Assembly: GCA_036320915.1 (NCBI GenBank)
Contig: JAXBDG010000003.1
Location: 310,001 to 374,000 of the forward strand
Source: Linnemannia elongata
Lineage: Eukaryota > Mortierellomycota > Mortierellomycetes > Mortierellales > Mortierellaceae
Reading direction: 5' to 3'
Length of the DNA stretch: 64,000 nucleotides
Both the position numbers and the translations under genes were made by a program. Shown piece by piece: positions 19,260-30,807 of this stretch. The notes beneath the pieces were generated by a model. It was not told the origin of the DNA and made no database searches. It saw nothing but the letters and a program-made list of their open reading frames with translations. How positions within the stretch are numbered: the first letter of the stretch is position 1; each line of letters starts with the position of its first letter.

Positions 19260-19965
19260 CTACCTTCTCCGTACGTAGAGCTCCACCTGGTACTCCTCAC
19301 TGTTCATTCTCGTGGGGGCCGAAGACCTGTCAATGGCCCCACGCTGGGTCAGTGCCTCCTTGTGGTTCGAGATCAGACCAGCGACGTCGTCGAGAATCAC
19401 ATTGGCGGCACACAGGATCCTGAATTTGGGCCTCCACAGCTTCCTGACAACAATACCTACACCCTTGCTAGTCGACACTTGCCAAACTCGCATAATCCAT
19501 CGATGAAAGTAGTGAAGATCCTTATAGTAAGCTCCTGATAAATGTCCTTTTGAGTACTGACAACCAAACTAGTTTGGCCATCAGGAGAGTTTATGGTCCT
19601 CAACACAGGACCAATGATACATTGCACCTCGGACCTCGATGATCTTAGGTTCGCCTCCAACATCTCTTCGTGGCCTCCTACCGCAATCTGAAGACCATCC
19701 AGAGAGAAAGCCACAGAGCCTACACTGGAAGGATAACCGAATGGTATCGAAAAGAGTGCTTTGGTCGAAGCAACCGATAGCCACACTGTGTCGCCCAGGC
19801 AGAAAGAGGCGATCCATTGCCCATCGAGAGAAAAAGCCAGACTATAAACCTCGCCTAAAGAAGCCTCCAAAACAACTCCCAGCCCTAATGTTGTTGAATT
19901 CCAGCACCTAATTTTCTCATCGCAACAGACCGATACAAGTCGTACTCCCCTCGAACTTTTGCCTA
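19260..19965 (-). pseudogene. Relic of an NLR WD40 region, internally deleted and frameshifted
   Basis: On the minus strand, 19965-19500 reads as parts of WD40 blades 4 to 8 (for example LVSVCCDEKIRCWNS, SLGEVYSLAFSLDGQWIA, SVAFSLDGLQIAVGG, INSPDGQTSLVV) and then breaks. From 19493 the frame encodes the C-terminal tail (MRVWQVSTSKG, LWRPKFRILCAANVILDDVAGL). The blades between, about 9 to 13, are missing, as are NACHT, pentapeptide and N-terminal modules. The tail is closest to NLR-3 (VWGPNFRILCVADMMLKDVIGL). It is an unambiguous remnant of a sixth copy in the array and is probably not expressed. Confidence 0.85.
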
Positions 19966-20701
19966 TTTACCCAGTCTCATAGCACATCAAACCCCAAGAG
20001 AGTCGAGACAAAGTATTTTGACAGTTGAATAAGTCAGAGTACTCGCCCTTAGTTTTTTTCTATACGAACACAGTGAGCCATATCCTTTTTTTATTGATAT
20101 TGTTCTCCCAACACTCGACAGTCTCGCAGCTGACCGACTATTTAAAACTAGGGTAAATTAAAAACACGCCAAAGAAGAAAGGGGAGCTGTACGCTTCAAA
20201 GGCAACTAACAAAGGAATAACGCATGAAGGACGAGGCATCTATCTCTTCGGACGCTTCTTTTGTATGGCATCCTTTACCGTCACCACTTCGACTACGTAC
20301 AGGTCAATCCCAGGCACGAAATATCCGCTGCTAGCTTCATTCATCAGGCAAAGGACTGTGATTTGTTTATCAGATTTTTGTACATTCTGTTTCTAATAGG
20401 GTTACTATCTACAGTATATGCAAACGGGGATCCAGGAGCACTTTGGCCGATCAGTTTTGAACCGAGTATGCCGCCTGCCAATGTACTTAAAACAACAACA
20501 AGCACATGTCGTTCGGTCTGTTCTTCTATGAAATTCAAGGCTACGAAACGAGCAACATTTATCAGAAATCGACCATCAGGATCACAGCACTCATTTTTTT
20601 ATTTTTATTTTTTATTTTTGCACGCGAAGGCATAAGAAACAACATATGTGTATTCCTCTATAAACAGTGCTGATCACCTTCTCACCACCATGCTCCACCT
20701 C
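19966..20701. other. Non-coding spacer between relic and NLR-4
   Basis: AT-rich, with a (T)nA-type stretch near 20588-20620. No homology to NLR upstream DNA is evident. A 125-codon plus-strand frame at 20261-20635 has no recognisable domain and an unusual composition, so it is not called. Confidence 0.5.
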
Positions 20702-23700
20702 CTATTCCTCAACGTCCAAGCCTCCAACTTCCTCCAAAGTCAAAGAGTCGTCAATGGCACCGCGCTGGACCAACAACTTCTTTTGAATCGGACTAAGACC
20801 AATCGTATCCTTGAGCGCAAGACCATCGGCGAGGAAAATCGCAAGATTGGTTCCCCAGAGTAGCTTGACGTCAACATCCTCACCATCGCTCGACACCCGC
20901 CAGACCCGGACAGATCCATCTCTGCAGCCGGTGACAAACTCCATAGGAACGGTCGGATTCCAGGCAATGTTACAGACCAGGTCAAAGTACCCACGGACCG
21001 TCGAGACACACAACCAGCTCACCGTATCGCCTGGTAGTAGCCGCCTGCGCCAGAGTCGAACTGTTTGGTCATGACTTCCGGAAGCGACCCATTCGCCGCA
21101 AGGTGAGTAGGCAATGCATCTCACCTCCTCTGTGTGTCCTCTCAGCTCGATAGCACAATCCTCTGACTGCAAGCCCCAAAGGTAGATCAAGCCAGATGCG
21201 GTTCCGATTGCAAGCTGCTGACCGTTCGGTGAAAACGAAATGTCCCGAATACCCCAATTTGTCGACTTGGACGTTATTACACCTTTCGATTGAAGATCAA
21301 AAAGTATAATGGTACTTTTCCAAGTGCTAACTGCAAGTTGATTTCCGGCCGCCGAAAATGCCACATAACAGATTACCTCGTGAGTGGATACGCCCCGCTC
21401 AGTAAGTACGTGCATTTGTTGAGTGCTGGCAAGGTCCCACAGCGTTACGGTATTAATCCTGTCAACGGACACGATCCAACGACAGCAAGGCGACATAGCA
21501 GCGTGATTCGCCGGCTCTGAGCCTTCCAAAATAGTCTCTCGCCCTCCTTCCTGAAGCTCCCGCAATCGAATAGTCTCATCCTGAGTAGCGACCACGATTG
21601 GAGAGCAATTCAATGAATATGACACGGACTTGACTGATAAAGGTTCCGGAAACTCGATCGAAAGTGGCACGGGCACTCCTGACAGAGAACCCCATTGCTT
21701 GACGGTTTGGTGGTCGCCAAGTGTAAGGATATGTTGGCCATTTGGGGAGTATAATGTGGTTAATACAGGCCCGATCCCATCCTGCTGCTCAACACTCGAC
21801 GTCAAGATAGAGTCCACATCCCATAGTCGCACCCTCTTGTCACTACCACCCGATGCGATTTGGTGGCCATTAGGAGAAAAGACAACATCGTTCACCCATG
21901 TCTTATGACTTGACAGCGTGTTAATGAGAGTGCCTGTCGATGCGTCCCACAGTCTTACTGTGGAGTCCCAACCAGAAGAAGCGATCCACCGGCTGTCTGG
22001 AGAAAACGCAACTCCTGTAACAAGTTTGGTATGGCCATGCAAGACAGGACCAGGCTCTACTGACACCGCATGCCAAAGTTGCAATCCGCCCGCGTCATGG
22101 CCTGAAGCAATCCACCGTCCATCAGGAGAAAAGGCTAGGCTGTAAACCTCGCCAAGGGAAGAGTTCAAAACGACCCCTGGCTCTCCAGTCTCCGAGTTCC
22201 AAAACCGAATCGTTCCATCCCGACCGCCCGACACCAGCCGCTCTCCGCTGAGTGAATACTTGACACTCATAACCCAGTTGGTATGGCCTTCTAACACAAA
22301 CAGACACTCGCCGGTCTGAGAATCCCACACTCGTACTGTTTTGTCACTGCTGGATGAGGCGATATGCTTGCCACATGGCGAAAAGGCAACGGATTTCACA
22401 TTACTGCTGTGGCCTTCCATGACGAACAAGTCTCGGCCAGTGGCAGAGTCCCATAACCTAAGCATACCACCATATCCTCCATACACGACCCTTGTGCAGT
22501 CTGGTGAAAATGCTATAGTTTGCACTACACCCGTTAATGTAAAAGAATAGGTCCTCGCCCATGGTGAGGTGTCGTAGATGCTAACGCCGCCGCGTCTCCA
22601 ACCCGCTATACCCACGGCAAGCATTCTTCCATCGGCCGAGTAGACACAAGCATGCACACTCCCACCCAACTCCAGGTATGAGAGTTCCCCAAATTGGACA
22701 CCATCCATCTGTGCGCCACTCATATCCGCCTTTCGCAGCCAACTCCTCGAAAGGTCAACATCCCGTAAGTCTGCTCCTTGAAACAGTGCATGGTCAAACT
22801 GACCTCCAGAAAGGTCGGCGCCACGGATCTTGACGCCGCGAAGATCGGCGCCGTGGAAGGCCACACCGGCTCGGACTAGAATCGTTATCGCGTTGGTGGC
22901 GGCAATGGCAGCACTGGCGTCGGTCTTGGATAGGTCGATCACAGCGCGGAGTTGTTGCTCGAAATCAAGGATTGACTTGACCCGATCGCACAGGAACTGG
23001 ATGATCGATGGCTCAGCAACCAGGTTCTTCTGAAACAAGGGATTGTTGCCGTCCGATGAGAGAGCGGTGGGAGATGTGACCTCAGATTCCGGATCCATAT
23101 CCTCCTCCACAGTCTCGACCGGGTTGTAGATGACGCGAGAGAGGAGATATTCCAGCACTGATCGATGTACGAACCGGAACTGGTTGCCGGTACGCGTCAA
23201 CGGACTGGCCTCACGAAGCAGCTTAGCTTCGGACTCGTTGCCAAAGAACTTCGCCTTCCAAGAGCCCTTATCCTGTCGATGGATATACTGGACAACCGGT
23301 TTGCCGTCCTGCTCCTTGAAAATGGCGGCGGCTAGACCAAGCAGGTAGTCGATCCCGCATCCAATAAAGCCGTCGTCTATCAGGGACGTGTATGCTTCCA
23401 GGTCCTTCTGGCTCAGCTTGTTGGGCTGTATGCGGAGTCGGTTCGTCTCCAACCACTGGTCGACAAACATATCGTAAAGACGGACGCGGGTGATGCGAAT
23501 ACTCGCAAGATCCTTGTTCGACGCGACCAGGTCAGGCAGAGCCTTGAGAGCGAGAGTGAGCAGGAATGGGTTCTTGACGAGATCCATGATATTGGGGATT
23601 GCCGCCAACTTGTCCATGTACTCTTCCGAGGACCAGGAAGACTGGTCTTTGGATAAAGGAGCAGCCTGTGGATCTTGAGCATACTGTTCGACATAGCTCT

Positions 23701-26059
23701 TGATTTGTTCCTTGGAGAAGGGGGTGATGACAGCTTCTTGGAAGAGATCCTGAGAACCAGAGGCGTATCGGTCTATGGGCTGAGGCTTGAATTGATCGAC
23801 ATAGTTGGGTCCGAGGAACTGGGTACGACAGCTGATGACCATCTTGGTGTTCCACTGTCCTGGCTGGTTCAGTGCGTTGCTTCGATGGAGGTTGCCCTGT
23901 TGCTGACTTTCGTCGTACCCGTCGCAGATGATAATGAAACGACGGTGCTGCTTCATCTCCTGGATCTGGTCGTCGCTAAAGTTGTTGGCCCTCAGATGCT
24001 TGGCGATCATATCCTGGTCTGGACAGTGAATGGCGGGAAGGTTGATGAATAGGGGGATAGGTCCGCCCTGCTTATAGTCGGTCCACAGTCGATGTTCGAT
24101 ATGGCGGTTGAATGTCGACTTGCCAGACCCCGAGTCACCCAGCACCAACATTACTTGTTGCTCGCTCGCTAGAAACTCCAGGACTTTCTCCAGCAGAGGG
24201 AGGGCATCCTCGTCCTTGGCTTTCAGACTAAGTTTCGCCAACGGTGGGATATATACCGTCTGGTGGTGCTGCTGTAATCGCTGGATTTCATACTGGCACA
24301 AATCATAATCGAGGGGGGTAATGTTTTGAACGCGGGCGAGGATCGGAGACGATGTAGGAAGAGGAAGACAGTTCCTCAGCGGGTAGGGAAGTCGAGTGGT
24401 GGTGTCTTGATCCTGGAGGACGTCGTTGAGTAATGCAATGGCCATGGTCTTGACAGCCTGGTCAGAACCGGTACTGAGTTGGCCAATAATGTTAACCATC
24501 CACGTCTTGACACTCTCGTCCTTCCCCCACTGTGGATCTTCCTTGTACAGGTCTCCAAGGAGGTCGACGGCTTGCTGGCGGACATTGGTATCCCAGATGA
24601 CATCAGATGCGATCTCTCCCAGAAGCTGGCAGATACCCCACTGGAACAAGGGGTCTCCACGACAAGGTGCCTCATAGATGAGTTGGTTGAGATCCTTCAG
24701 CTGGCCAGCTTGGATAAGAGCCTGAGCAACACGGATGGCTGCATACCATGGCCGCTTCTTTCCTACAGAGAATCCTTCCTTGAGACCATCCACAACTCCG
24801 CGCCCGCTCTCGATCACAGAGTTCACACCCTTGTAGACATCACTGGCAACTTCTAGGATGCCACCGAGTGCTTCTTGAAGCCTGTCAAGACCCTCAAGTA
24901 CTGCTCCCAGATCCAACTTGAATACACCAGAAACCTGGATCAGGCCATTTACAACTCCCGTCCCGTGTCGAAGGACTGATTGAAGCGCGCTCTCATCATC
25001 AGGAACATACTGCAGTGCCTGGAACGCATAGCAAGCCTGGTACATCAGGTACGGATCCGAGCTATCCTTCAGTCCTGACAAGATTCCCGACAAAGGCTCA
25101 TGATCCTCGACACGGTTCAGATCCTTGACCTTGTGCTCCGCCATCACGTCAAGAAGTCGCGACAGTGCCAGCGTGAGATGAAAAGGGTGCACCGAGGACT
25201 GCTGGTGGGTGTCCTGCAAGCAAACCCTAAGGACTCGGAGGATCTTGACCAAGTCATCAGAGACCAGAGACTCTGGAGGGGCCACTTGGATGAGTTGAAC
25301 AAGGCCTTGCAAGAGATCGACATTCAGAAGAACGGACTGCTCGAATGCGGCGATGGTGCACGACAACAGGCTGCGGTATGTCTCGTTGTCCAAGACAGGA
25401 CCAAGAAGGACAATCTCGGCAATCTCGGTCGAGTCTTTGAGGACATCTTTGGCAAACTCGTCGACCATGCGTGTTCCCAGCCAGAGGATACGTTCCTTCG
25501 CAGGTGGGTTCTTGTCCATCCCTGCCAGCCATTCGAGTTCCTTGCTGTCGAGGTTTGGGGTCTTCTGAAGTGCTACGGTGGGATCGCACGCCTGCCCTTC
25601 AAGTTGTGCAGCGGTGGACAGTGGAAAAGATGAACCACGGAGAAGCAAGGCGGTGCAATAGGCCAACTGCTGGGTGACCTCAATGCGATCCTGGACGGCA
25701 GGCAGCCCAATCTTCATTACAGGCGTGGCCAAGTTCTCGAGAAAGATGTTTGAGGTCCTCTTGGCTTCGACAGGTGCAGGCAGGGGCTTGTCAAGAAGTG
25801 GGCTGGATATGACAGGATGGTCGGCAACAGAGTGAATGTCGCTGGCTGAGGATGCAGTAGGCGATCCTACAACTTGAGAAGTGTTATGAGCATGCACTGC
25901 CTGGTTGGGTGCAGTGGTATCGACCTCCTTGGGCTTGGATTTGGAGAAGCCCAAGATCCCGCGGATTACATCGCGCTTCCTGATGGGTTGGGCGTCATTG
26001 ACTTTGCCAGCATCGCTAGCACCATACGGATGTGGTTGGTAGGAAGGGTTGTTGACCAT
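20702..26059 (-). CDS. NLR-4: complete ARM-NACHT-pentapeptide-14xWD40 STAND protein
   Basis: A 1,785-residue frame from ATG 26059 to 20702. It has a disordered N terminus (~1-95) and an ARM-like helical region (~100-600) of a type distinct from NLR-1 and NLR-2 but nearly identical to NLR-5. NACHT: Walker A GDSGSGKS 641-648, DGYDE 713-717, SCRTQFLGPNYVDQF. Pentapeptide repeats start near residue 1070 (GADLRG, GADLSG, GADLRD, ADMSG). About 14 WD40 blades and the tail LLWGTNLA...KKLLVQRGA follow. Several blades match NLR-2 more closely than NLR-5 does, so the N- and C-terminal modules have different closest relatives. Just upstream on the gene strand are GCTAAC and CAG at about 26078-26110, consistent with a 5'UTR intron ending 18 bases before the ATG. 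Confidence 0.93.
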   Translation of the reverse strand: MVNNPSYQPHPYGASDAGKVNDAQPIRKRDVIRGILGFSKSKPKEVDTTAPNQAVHAHNTSQVVGSPTASSASDIHSVADHPVISSPLLDKPLPAPVEAKRTSNIFLENLATPVMKIGLPAVQDRIEVTQQLAYCTALLLRGSSFPLSTAAQLEGQACDPTVALQKTPNLDSKELEWLAGMDKNPPAKERILWLGTRMVDEFAKDVLKDSTEIAEIVLLGPVLDNETYRSLLSCTIAAFEQSVLLNVDLLQGLVQLIQVAPPESLVSDDLVKILRVLRVCLQDTHQQSSVHPFHLTLALSRLLDVMAEHKVKDLNRVEDHEPLSGILSGLKDSSDPYLMYQACYAFQALQYVPDDESALQSVLRHGTGVVNGLIQVSGVFKLDLGAVLEGLDRLQEALGGILEVASDVYKGVNSVIESGRGVVDGLKEGFSVGKKRPWYAAIRVAQALIQAGQLKDLNQLIYEAPCRGDPLFQWGICQLLGEIASDVIWDTNVRQQAVDLLGDLYKEDPQWGKDESVKTWMVNIIGQLSTGSDQAVKTMAIALLNDVLQDQDTTTRLPYPLRNCLPLPTSSPILARVQNITPLDYDLCQYEIQRLQQHHQTVYIPPLAKLSLKAKDEDALPLLEKVLEFLASEQQVMLVLGDSGSGKSTFNRHIEHRLWTDYKQGGPIPLFINLPAIHCPDQDMIAKHLRANNFSDDQIQEMKQHRRFIIICDGYDESQQQGNLHRSNALNQPGQWNTKMVISCRTQFLGPNYVDQFKPQPIDRYASGSQDLFQEAVITPFSKEQIKSYVEQYAQDPQAAPLSKDQSSWSSEEYMDKLAAIPNIMDLVKNPFLLTLALKALPDLVASNKDLASIRITRVRLYDMFVDQWLETNRLRIQPNKLSQKDLEAYTSLIDDGFIGCGIDYLLGLAAAIFKEQDGKPVVQYIHRQDKGSWKAKFFGNESEAKLLREASPLTRTGNQFRFVHRSVLEYLLSRVIYNPVETVEEDMDPESEVTSPTALSSDGNNPLFQKNLVAEPSIIQFLCDRVKSILDFEQQLRAVIDLSKTDASAAIAATNAITILVRAGVAFHGADLRGVKIRGADLSGGQFDHALFQGADLRDVDLSRSWLRKADMSGAQMDGVQFGELSYLELGGSVHACVYSADGRMLAVGIAGWRRGGVSIYDTSPWARTYSFTLTGVVQTIAFSPDCTRVVYGGYGGMLRLWDSATGRDLFVMEGHSSNVKSVAFSPCGKHIASSSSDKTVRVWDSQTGECLFVLEGHTNWVMSVKYSLSGERLVSGGRDGTIRFWNSETGEPGVVLNSSLGEVYSLAFSPDGRWIASGHDAGGLQLWHAVSVEPGPVLHGHTKLVTGVAFSPDSRWIASSGWDSTVRLWDASTGTLINTLSSHKTWVNDVVFSPNGHQIASGGSDKRVRLWDVDSILTSSVEQQDGIGPVLTTLYSPNGQHILTLGDHQTVKQWGSLSGVPVPLSIEFPEPLSVKSVSYSLNCSPIVVATQDETIRLRELQEGGRETILEGSEPANHAAMSPCCRWIVSVDRINTVTLWDLASTQQMHVLTERGVSTHEVICYVAFSAAGNQLAVSTWKSTIILFDLQSKGVITSKSTNWGIRDISFSPNGQQLAIGTASGLIYLWGLQSEDCAIELRGHTEEVRCIAYSPCGEWVASGSHDQTVRLWRRRLLPGDTVSWLCVSTVRGYFDLVCNIAWNPTVPMEFVTGCRDGSVRVWRVSSDGEDVDVKLLWGTNLAIFLADGLALKDTIGLSPIQKKLLVQRGAIDDSLTLEEVGGLDVEE

Positions 26060-27010
26060 GTTACGAGCTGTTATGAATAGCAGTGATAGTGAGTGTTAGC
26101 AATCAATAGTAATTGTGTAGGCGCACTTGCAAAGTTGGCATGGTTGGGCAATGCATGTTTTACCAAGTGAGTACTGCAAGAAAACGGCGCAAATAAACAG
26201 GGCATAAGGAAAATATCACAATGAGTCGTGTTGTCAACATACAAGGAAGCCTTCTAAATGGGTTGCTCTTCATATGACCAATGCACCTACTGGGGTTCTT
26301 GTTTGTTATTTTCTTTGTTTGATCTTTGATGAGACTGACGGTCAATGCTGAAGGATATTTTTATTTTGCTTTGTTCGTTTTGGTGTACCTAAAGGGAGAG
26401 ATGGTGTGAACATTGCATTAGCAATTGAACCTATTCCGCGGAAAAAAGTGAGTCCAGGCCTTTAATATTGTTGGCGCAGAGGCAATTGTCGGCAGAAAAT
26501 TCCTACTTTTTGGTTATGGTACGAGTCTCCTGGGTGGTGGAGAAATATGGACCCGCTATTGCTGATGGTGGTGCCCGTATATGAAAAGACTTGATCAGTT
26601 ATGGATCAAGAAGAAATATGTTGACTATATTGTGTGAAGAGGCAATTGGATGCATATTAGAGAAAGATCTTCCAAGAGGCGAGCGTGTAAATAGTTTCCC
26701 TTTTGTCCTGTTTGCTAAACAAGGCGTGCTCTCTCTTGGATAGGTGTATGGTTCTTTTGGTGAAGGGGTAGGTTGCTGATGCAAGACCCGACAAACGAAA
26801 ACAATAAAGACGAATGCAAGGACAAGTGAAGATGGCGAATGAGAGGAAAAGGTGTTGACGATGACAAAGTGGAGGTGAATGTCGGAGGAGGAAGGGGAGG
26901 GGGAAGGGAACGAAACAGAAAAAGAAAAAAAGAGGCATAAGCAGGGACAAGCGTATCAAGGAAATATCATGCAAAATATGGATGGCCTCCCTGCCACTGC
27001 CTTTTGTCCC
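20702..27010. repeat. Left arm of a ~6.3-kb diverged inverted duplication (NLR-4 and its upstream DNA)
   Basis: The NLR-4 gene and about 950 bp of its upstream DNA are homologous, in opposite orientation, to about 51930-58412 (NLR-5). Upstream similarity is visible in blocks such as 26590-26690 against 52290-52380. The arms enclose about 25 kb of unrelated genes. The outer boundary of homology was judged by eye. Confidence 0.7.
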
Positions 27011-27206
27011 GCCATGTCTTGTTTTTCCTAACACATACGGCACTCCCTATTCAATCCATCGCTTTCTTGATTTTTGCCCAGTCCTGTCTCACCCCTGTAC
27101 CGCTTTCACGCCTTACAATGCATCACACCCACAAGAACCAAAGATAACTAAAAAGGGCCATTTATTCCTGTGAGTGCTTATGTGTACTGTGCTGTTGATG
27201 CTTTTT
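26060..27206. other. Non-coding: NLR-4 upstream region and 3' flank of the prenylcysteine oxidase gene
   Basis: No gene seen. About 26060-27000 is homologous to the DNA upstream of NLR-5. About 27010-27206 is the downstream flank of the next gene and has no counterpart there. Confidence 0.6.
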
Positions 27207-29661
27207 CTATCGCTTGACTTTCTTCTCGACAGGGCAATGTCCCACGATCCGGTCGCGCAACAGCCTAGCAATGTTCTTTCCCGCAATTGTCTCTGTCTCC
27301 ATCGTCTATTTCACATCCAATCCGCAATAAAACAAAAAGAAGCAATAATAAAACGCGTTAATGACGGCATTTTCACCTTTCTCAACACATGCAGAACAAA
27401 AGTTACAACAACGCAGTGAAGAAAACATATAGACACTTACGGAGATGAGGGGTTCAAAGGAGTTGACATAAAACACGCCCGGAACAACCTCCACCTGTCC
27501 CCAAGCCTCCACCGCCTTCTTCTGTGCATCCTGTTCCTGCTTCTTTTGGGCATGCTTCTTCCCAAACACAGCCTGTTTCTGCTCCGACGATGCACTCTCT
27601 CCCTCACCAACAACAACCTCCTCCTCCTCCGCCAAAGGAATAGGCCTCAGCTTAGGGTACGCCTTCCACTCCTTATGCTTAACCCATGTCCTGTTCGAAT
27701 ACAAACGATCCAACAAATCCTTTGACAACGCCTCTGGCGAAAAGATCTTTGTAATCGTCTCCCCATTCGAAAGACGAGCTTGAATACTGAGAGAAATGAA
27801 CTCTGCGCGCGAGTTGGTAGAGAGGATATGGGTCGGGAAGTCCTTTGCGGAGGGGGTTGAGGATCGAACGGGGGAGGTTGGGGCATAGAAGTATGAAGGG
27901 TTGACGTTGCCGCGGACGAATGTTGCGTGGATAGTGCGATAGTCGACTTTTGGTTGTGGGGGGAGTGAAATGTCAAAGTCGATATTTGTCGATTCCTGAG
28001 TTTGTGAGCGAGCGAGCGAGTGTGTGTAATTGTAAATTAATAACGCGTTTCTTGTTTTGATTCCGAGCTAGAATCATGTCACAGACACGTCGCGACACAT
28101 CACAAAATGCAAACAAAAATTACAAAAAGTAAGAAAACTTACGATGGGAGCGGCAAGAACGATGTAGTCAAAGATCTGCTTTTGTCCCGTAGTAGTCGTA
28201 ACCTCAAACTGGGGCTCCTCACCCTCATGCCGGGGCTTTAGCCTCCTAACCCTAGCAATCTTGGTCTTCAACCTCACCTCAGCCCCAGACTTGGCAACCA
28301 TCCCCTCAAAGATCTGGAAGTTGCCTCCTTCGATTTGCTGAGCATCATTCGCTGCCATGGTGACCAGTGCTCCCAGAGCATGGATATCGTCGAGGTTGGA
28401 TCCGTAATTGACACGTGTGGCGACTTCGACGACCTCTTGGGCGTATTTTTTGTCGATTCCGTTGGATTCAAGGTACTCTTGGGTGAGGATGCTGGCTTCG
28501 TTATGGAGGTTGTGGGCGGTCGAGAATTCGTAAATGGAGGTGTAGGATTCCTGGGATTTGTAGAAGCGGAGGAGGTCGTCCAGTGTCTTCTTTAGCAGGC
28601 GGTTCAACTAACAACATGGGGCGGGAAAAAGGGCAGTGGGAAAACGGAGAGGGACGTTAGAACACATGAAAAAGGCGCGGTTAGTGTGCACGACCCCTGA
28701 TTTTTTTTCCATTTTCCGTTTCACAACACGCTCCTGCTTACCTTTATGGGTGCTAGACCCCAACGAGCAAGTCCTTTCAGAATCGACCAAAACCTCCAAG
28801 AACTCTCTGTAAACAAAAACTCATCCCCATCCCAAATCGCCAACAACTCATCATCCAACTTCTTCACCTTCAACCCAAACTCCTTCGCGGAATCCGCCAG
28901 GTGATGATTAATCTTCACAAAGATACTCGCCCCAACCTCGACCGCCACTTCCTGTTCTGGCTTGTTGTTTTCGGGGTCGGCAGGGTTGGTTGTAAAGAAG
29001 ACTTGACAGCGGCCACCGATTTTGTCGGATTGGTCAAAGATGGTGATGGTGGTTGGGTGGAGAAGTTGGTGTTTGTGCAGGGGTTCTCCTGGGGGTTGGA
29101 GGAGATTTTGAAGGTAGAATGCTGTTGAGGATCCTCCTGCTCCCGCGCCTATTTTGGGGGCGAGAGAGAGATAAAGAAAGTGGGGTTTGCATGAATGAGA
29201 AAATTGCGTTAGACCGGGTTCGTGTGAGAAAAATGAAGGCGTGTGAGAAAAAAAAATAACAATAACAAGTGAACAAAGAGCGAGGAGTGTGATGCGAACG
29301 CGTGTCAAAATGGGTTGATTGTTTCCAAGGACAACAACAATCGCAACCACCAGTCGCACACGAGTAACGCGTTCTTGTTACTCCTCTGTCGTACACATCT
29401 TCCTGTTGTGATTTGCTCCGAGTGTAACTTCCTTGACAGTCCATATCCTTGATTGTGATATCTCCTCGAAGTGACATATAACAACAAACCGCTCTAAGCA
29501 AGAACGAGAGGCGCAGAACAATAGGACTTACCGATGATGGCGACGGACTTTGTGGGGACGAGTTCCTTTGCTGCGTCTGGTCCACCAGAAAGTTGGAAGG
29601 TGGTAGGGGTGAAAAAGGCTGTTACAGCCGCCCCCACCTTTGAAAAGTATCCGATCCTCAT
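27207..29661 (-). CDS. Prenylcysteine oxidase / farnesylcysteine lyase-like FAD enzyme
   Basis: Five exons on the minus strand: 29661-29532, 29148-28742, 28607-28143, 27995-27441, 27305-27207, all with GT-AG borders and matching phases, giving 551 residues. The dinucleotide-binding motif AIIGAGAGGSS (residues 41-51) is split by intron 1 and followed by KIGGRCQVFF. The C-terminal ending SFEPLISTMETETIAGKNIARLL matches the family's last FAD-binding segment. The enzyme cleaves the thioether of prenylcysteines released from prenylated proteins, producing cysteine, the prenyl aldehyde and hydrogen peroxide. In animals it is lysosomal. A mildly hydrophobic N terminus could be a signal sequence. The length is slightly above the animal enzyme (~505), partly from an acidic/Gln insertion near EEEEVVVGEGES. 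A TATAAAAA-like motif lies about 150 bp upstream (near 29810). Confidence 0.88.
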
Positions 29662-30807
29662 TTCCTGTTCGCCAAAAGGATGCCTCTTGAAGGAAGACTG
29701 AGGTGTAGCGTACGTACGTGTGTATGGGAGAGTCGCGCGTTGAAGTGAGGGAGTGCGAGGAGGGAGTATCAAGTGCAAAAAGGAAGGGAAGGAGGGATAT
29801 TGATTTTTATAAAAGAGGAGGAAAAAAGGGAAAGGAAAGAAACAAAAGAAGAAAAGAAGCGTGTTTATGCCTTTCAAGGTTTATGTTCCAGACTGTGAGC
29901 AAACAGCGAGAAAGACGTGAATGAGAAAGAAGAACAAAGACGCAATTGTTGTTTTTGTTGTACACATGTACTTTCTTACCAAAACTAACACCCACATTGG
30001 TTTCCCTTTTACCCCTCGGTGTTCCTTTTGCCCGTTTTCACCATTCGGTGACAAAGACAGTCAGTACACCAACGGTGCAAAGGGTATCTCCCTCCCCCTC
30101 CTCTCTCTTGTCATGCACCACCACCCCTCCTACCTCAGTCAAGGCATATATCTACGGTGTGGTTGGCTGGGGCCTTGTTGTTTGCTCAAATAACCAACGC
30201 TTGGATCCTCATTTCACCCCTTTTTTCTTCCTTCTGGTTGATGATTGGAGAAGAAAACACCGCACAAAAAGCATATCATCCTTCCCTCTCCCTCTCTCTC
30301 TTTCTGCAGGGAAAGCAGGGGATACACAAGGGCTGCGCTTCGACCTTCTTTTGTTCGTCCACCTCTTCCCGTCAATCTCTGGCGTGCTCAACCTCCACTC
30401 GATCAACAACGAACAAGCATCTACCAGCGTGATCCAACTCTTTTTTTGCCCATCTTCCCATGCGCTTTGTTGTTATGCTCAATGTTCAGTGGATGTGTGT
30501 GTGTGTACGGGAAGGATCAGTTGGTTGCTTGGTTGGTTATTGCCAAGGCTGTACCCTAACTTAAACAAGAAGTGCCATAAGCAAAGAACAAAAAAGAAAC
30601 ACAAAGCCCAAAAGGAAAAAAAGAAAAAAGAAAGAGGGTCAATTGCTCACCCATAGACGCCCTTCCTTTGTTCCATCCGCCGCCTTCTTGTGAGTGCCTG
30701 TGCTCTCGTTAGATGACTTGTTTTTGCATGTTGTCGGTATCGCAAGTATTTTATTCTCCTTTTGGGTGTGCGTATGTGTGAGCGTGCGTATCCTGGACAA
30801 AGGCAAG
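29662..30807. other. Non-coding spacer
   Basis: Pyrimidine- and purine-rich DNA between two minus-strand genes, serving as upstream region of the prenylcysteine oxidase gene and 3' flank of the next. A short GT repeat lies near 30497-30508. Plus-strand frames up to 236 codons (29946-30656) are rich in Ser/Phe/Lys runs and carry no recognisable domain, so they are not called. Confidence 0.5.

Noticed and set aside
29946..30656. Plus-strand 236-codon open frame
   Set aside because: It lies in CT-rich spacer DNA, has runs of Ser, Phe and Lys and no domain, and opposing frames are equally long.
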